A DNA stretch of 21,559 nucleotides from Thermoleophilia bacterium (GTDB lineage Bacteria > Actinomycetota > Thermoleophilia > Gaiellales > JAICJC01). Shown in pieces: positions 19,670-21,559 of this stretch. Position 1 is the first letter of the stretch, and each line of letters starts with the position of its first letter. The stretch spans positions 1 to 21,559 of the forward strand of contig JAICJM010000051.1 of assembly GCA_025928435.1 (NCBI GenBank). The letters run 5' to 3'. The notes under the pieces were generated by a model that saw only the letters and a program-made list of their open reading frames with translations, ran no database searches and had not been told where the DNA came from. The translations under genes and the position numbers were made by a program.

Positions 19670-20394
19670 GTTCGCTCGACCCGGCTGCCCGGGACGATGT
19701 CGTGGGAGCCGTCTTCCCAGCGGACATAGCCCTTGTGGCCGCCGTCGTAGTCGCCGGCGAACAGCAGGAGGGTGGCCGGGCGCCCGGCGACGGTGCACGC
19801 CTCGTCCCCCGGCTCGTCGACTCCGCGCCACACGCGCACGAACGGGTTTCCTTCCCACTCGTCCCCGATGGTGGTCGCGTCGGTGTGCCCGGGCAGGACG
19901 CGCGTGTCGCGCGGAAGCTTCATGAGGACGTCCATGATCGAGCGATGCAGGCTCTCGTAGCTGTCGTTCAGCGTGCCGCCGACCGTGTCCTTGAAGAGGA
20001 CGTCGGCGGTGAAGCAGCAGTCCTCGATCCGGAACGCCAGATGGCCGGCGCTGTGCCCCGGCGTATGCAGCGCCTTGATCTCGAGGCCGCCGGCCGTCAC
20101 GACGTCGCCGTCGCCGAGGTGGCCGGTGACGCCGGACATGCGGGCCGCCTCGCGCTCGTGCGCCAGCACCTGCGGGCCGAACCGCTCGATCACGACGCCC
20201 GCCTCGTCGATGTGGTCGCCGTCGGCGTGCGTGATCAGGAGGTGCGTCACGGTCAGGTCCTGGGCGGCGGCCGCCTCGATCAGCGGCGCGACCGGCCCGC
20301 CGGCGTCGATGACGACGCCCGTGCCGCCCGGCTCGTCCCCGACCAGGTAGCTGTTCGACAGCCACCGGGGGTTCATGCTGCGCTCGATGATCAC
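19666..20394 (-). CDS. MBL-fold metallo-hydrolase (glyoxalase II-like)
   Basis: Predicted zinc-dependent hydrolase of the metallo-beta-lactamase superfamily. In 242 residues the metal motif reads THADGDH (H56, D58, D60, H61), then HTPGHSAGH (H114), FTADVLF (D131) and LPGHTD (H170). The canonical motif is HxHxDH; here the second histidine is an aspartate, a variant also seen in ComEC-type domains (HPDADH). A short C-terminal segment (about 202-242, with LLLFAGDYDGGHKGYVRW) extends beyond the basic fold. The start is GTG at 20394, overlapping the upstream gene's stop in GTGA; its own stop overlaps the desaturase start. The substrate is unknown; thioester or lactone hydrolysis would suit the neighbourhood but is a guess. 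Confidence 0.9.
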   Translation of the reverse strand: MIIERSMNPRWLSNSYLVGDEPGGTGVVIDAGGPVAPLIEAAAAQDLTVTHLLITHADGDHIDEAGVVIERFGPQVLAHEREAARMSGVTGHLGDGDVVTAGGLEIKALHTPGHSAGHLAFRIEDCCFTADVLFKDTVGGTLNDSYESLHRSIMDVLMKLPRDTRVLPGHTDATTIGDEWEGNPFVRVWRGVDEPGDEACTVAGRPATLLLFAGDYDGGHKGYVRWEDGSHDIVPGSRVERT

Positions 20395-20975
20395 GTCTTG
20401 GGTGCGGCCTTGGCTGCGCGCTGGGCGGCCTTGTAGGCCCGCTTCTCCGCCTGGTAGGTGGCCAGCGCCTCGGCGCTGTCGACGTCGCCGAGCGTGGGAT
20501 GGCCGGGCAGGGCATCCTCCCAGCCGTCCGGCCGGTAGCCGAGTCGCTTGACGATTGTGGCAAAGAGGCTTCGCACCTTCATGTCACCGATACCCGGAAG
20601 CGCCGCCAAACGTGCCTTGAGGTCGGCCGAGTCGGCGGCCTCGGTCCAGACACGGGAGCCGTCGCCGCCGTAGTCGCGCTCGATCACCTCACACAGGCTC
20701 TGCACCCGCTTGGCCATGGCGGCCGGGAAGCGGTGGATGGCGGGGCGGCGGACGAAGACCTCGACGAGCTCGTCCGGGTCGGTCGCGGCGATCCGGCCGG
20801 GATCGAGGTGCCCGAGCCGCTTCTGCAGCTCGATCGGCCCCGAGAACGCCTTCGGCACCGGCACCTGCTGGTCGAGGGCGAACCCGATCAGGAGGGCGTT
20901 CCCGTCCGACGCGATCAGCCGGTTGGCCTCCGGATCCGTCGTCCAGTGGAGCTCGGTCTCCGCGCGCGTCGCCAT
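20391..20975 (-). CDS. HhH-GPD superfamily protein, putative base-excision repair type
   Basis: This 194-residue protein resembles an actinobacterial group annotated as uncharacterised HhH-GPD proteins, related to DNA glycosylases. The segment LLIGFALDQQVPVPKAF (28-44) resembles the LxxQQVS region of AlkA-like enzymes, and ALPGIGDMKVRSLFATIV (125-142) is the helix-hairpin-helix. The catalytic aspartate expected about 20 residues after the hairpin glycine could be D150 but is not secure, and no iron-sulfur cysteine cluster is present, so activity is uncertain. The C-terminus is an Ala/Lys-rich tail (about 173-194), perhaps for nucleic-acid contact. The ATG at 20975 has a TAGGCT hexamer 8 nt upstream and no clear ribosome site. 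It heads the overlapping run of genes down to the methyltransferase. Confidence 0.8.
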   Translation of the reverse strand: MATRAETELHWTTDPEANRLIASDGNALLIGFALDQQVPVPKAFSGPIELQKRLGHLDPGRIAATDPDELVEVFVRRPAIHRFPAAMAKRVQSLCEVIERDYGGDGSRVWTEAADSADLKARLAALPGIGDMKVRSLFATIVKRLGYRPDGWEDALPGHPTLGDVDSAEALATYQAEKRAYKAAQRAAKAAPKT

Positions 20976-20983
20976 GCGGGCGA

Positions 20984-20989
20984 AGCCTA
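20984..20989 (-). promoter_or_regulatory. Candidate -10 element of the HhH-GPD gene run
   Basis: TAGGCT on the minus strand matches TANNNT and ends 8 nt before ATG 20975, just after the palindromic repeat. It could start a leaderless message for the downstream minus-strand genes. No convincing -35 was seen. Confidence 0.35.
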
Positions 20990-20995
20990 CCCCAT

Positions 20996-21024
20996 GAATA
21001 AACGGGGTCAGACCCCTTCTATTC
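20996..21024. repeat. Imperfect 14-bp palindrome with GGGGTCAGACCCC core
   Basis: The arms 20996-21009 and 21011-21024 pair at 12 of 14 positions around a single central A. The core 21004-21016 has the same design as the element at 14235-14267 (GGGG, then A/T-CAG-T/A, then CCCC). It fills the gap between the small membrane-protein gene and the HhH-GPD gene, and its right arm contains the stop codon of the former. It could be a dispersed REP-like element or act as a hairpin in RNA. Confidence 0.7.
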
Positions 21025-21327
21025 AGGAGGCGGGTCGTCGTCCCGCGCGCGGGCGCGCTTGGCGGCCTCGTTGCGCGAGGCGGCGACCACGACGATCGCC
21101 GCCGGGATGCCCCAGAACAGCGAGTAGAAGAACGACCGGAACGCGGAGAGGTGGAACGCGATCACGTGCAGGAAGAACAGCAGGACGATCGCGACGGGCA
21201 GGGCGACCATGAACTGCACCTGCCCCGGGAGCGTCTCCCAGCGCTCGAGCGCGGGCCGGGTCCGCCGGTACAGCCAGGCCTCGAACGCTGCCCACCACCG
21301 GCCGGGGCCGCGCCTACCTGCGGTCAC
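21019..21327 (-). CDS. Small two-helix membrane protein of unknown function
   Basis: I do not recognise this 102-residue protein. A basic, tryptophan-rich N-terminus (1-30, RRGPGRWW, FEAWLYRR) is followed by two hydrophobic segments (about 37-60 and 66-84) and a charged tail (RNEAAKRARARDDDPPPE), so it is likely an inner-membrane protein with both ends in the cytoplasm. The start is GTG at 21327, which overlaps the end of the upstream gene by 14 nt. The stop codon TAG lies inside the palindromic repeat at 20996-21024, so the last codons may have been changed by arrival of that repeat. Coding support is the tight overlap and the coherent membrane pattern. Confidence 0.6.
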   Translation of the reverse strand: MTAGRRGPGRWWAAFEAWLYRRTRPALERWETLPGQVQFMVALPVAIVLLFFLHVIAFHLSAFRSFFYSLFWGIPAAIVVVAASRNEAAKRARARDDDPPPE

Positions 21328-21559
21328 CGAGGGCGAGCCCCTGCTCGTACGCCGCGCGCACCTCGGCGGGCGACCAGGGCGCCGGCGCGACGGAGATGAA
21401 GTAGTCCTCGAGCGCCGCCTCGGTGAGCTCGTCGAGGTCGTCGGCCGAGACGCCCGCCGACGCCGCCGTCGGGAAGTCGAGCTCGGCCAGGATGCGGCGA
21501 ACGGCCTGCACGGCCCGCGCCCCGTCCGTGTCCGACCCCGGCTCGCCGAGCGCGTCCGC
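21314..21559 (-). CDS. C-terminal fragment of a probable iron-containing alcohol dehydrogenase (5' partial)
   Basis: The frame is open to the right edge of the window, giving 81 visible residues; the GTG at 21511 is probably internal. The end of the protein, with LDFPTAASAGVSADDLDELTEAALEDYF and then APAPWSPAEVRAAYEQGLAL, resembles the C-terminal helices of iron-containing alcohol dehydrogenases (pattern: GV.e.dLd.la..Al.d....nP.p.s..ev...y). The catalytic and metal-binding parts lie outside the window, so the assignment rests on this tail alone. The stop lies 14 nt inside the next gene, suggesting one transcript. Confidence 0.5.
   Translation of the reverse strand, partial: ADALGEPGSDTDGARAVQAVRRILAELDFPTAASAGVSADDLDELTEAALEDYFISVAPAPWSPAEVRAAYEQGLALGDRR

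Overview
The window is very GC-rich, with tightly packed genes, many GTG and TTG starts, 4-nt ATGA/GTGA gene overlaps and several starts that look leaderless. Together with a 180-kDa-type NAD-glutamate dehydrogenase, an actinobacterial HhH-GPD family protein and a kinase-less membrane sensor of an actinobacterial/Chloroflexota type, this suggests an actinomycete in the broad sense. A deep-branching soil lineage such as Thermoleophilia/Gaiellales is plausible, but the lineage is inference, not demonstrated.

Layout. (1) Positions 1-6928, plus strand: a phosphate module, pstS (5' end outside the window), a strong intercistronic stem-loop, pstC, pstA, pstB, polyphosphate kinase (ppk1) and exopolyphosphatase (ppx). 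It covers uptake of phosphate, its storage as polyphosphate and its release. No phoU is present. (2) 6925-8145, minus strand: a multi-pass membrane protein like the sensory half of a histidine kinase but without the kinase. (3) 8146-8274: a divergent regulatory region with 11-bp-period direct repeats of the kind bound by PhoB/PhoP-type regulators. (4) 8275-9383, plus strand: a 116-residue protein of unknown function, translationally coupled to an OmpR/PhoB-type response regulator with no kinase nearby. (5) 9400-14226: the large NAD-dependent glutamate dehydrogenase. It is followed by a perfect 15-bp inverted repeat, then a DUF255/thioredoxin-like protein (14318-16318) and rpiA (16315-17028). 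(6) 17028-21559, all minus strand: from right to left, the C-terminal end of a probable iron-containing alcohol dehydrogenase, a small two-TM protein, an HhH-GPD protein, an MBL-fold hydrolase, an acyl-CoA desaturase, a NodB-type polysaccharide deacetylase and an orphan beta-class DNA methyltransferase whose 3' end overlaps rpiA antisense.

How it fits together. The left third is a phosphate/polyphosphate unit. The OmpR-type regulator next to it, with Pho-box-like repeats in front of its own operon, is a candidate for control of phosphate metabolism; this is inference. The right third is a compact, mostly overlapping minus-strand run of lipid, envelope and DNA-related genes. Two short palindromes of related design (GGGG-WCAGW-CCCC core) sit in intergenic gaps at 14235-14267 and 20996-21024 and look like dispersed repeat elements. 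No tRNA, rRNA, CRISPR array, transposase or phage gene was seen, and no gene-free stretch exceeds 300 bases. I did not find an obviously new multi-gene system. The best candidate for something undescribed is the 116-residue protein coupled to the orphan regulator.
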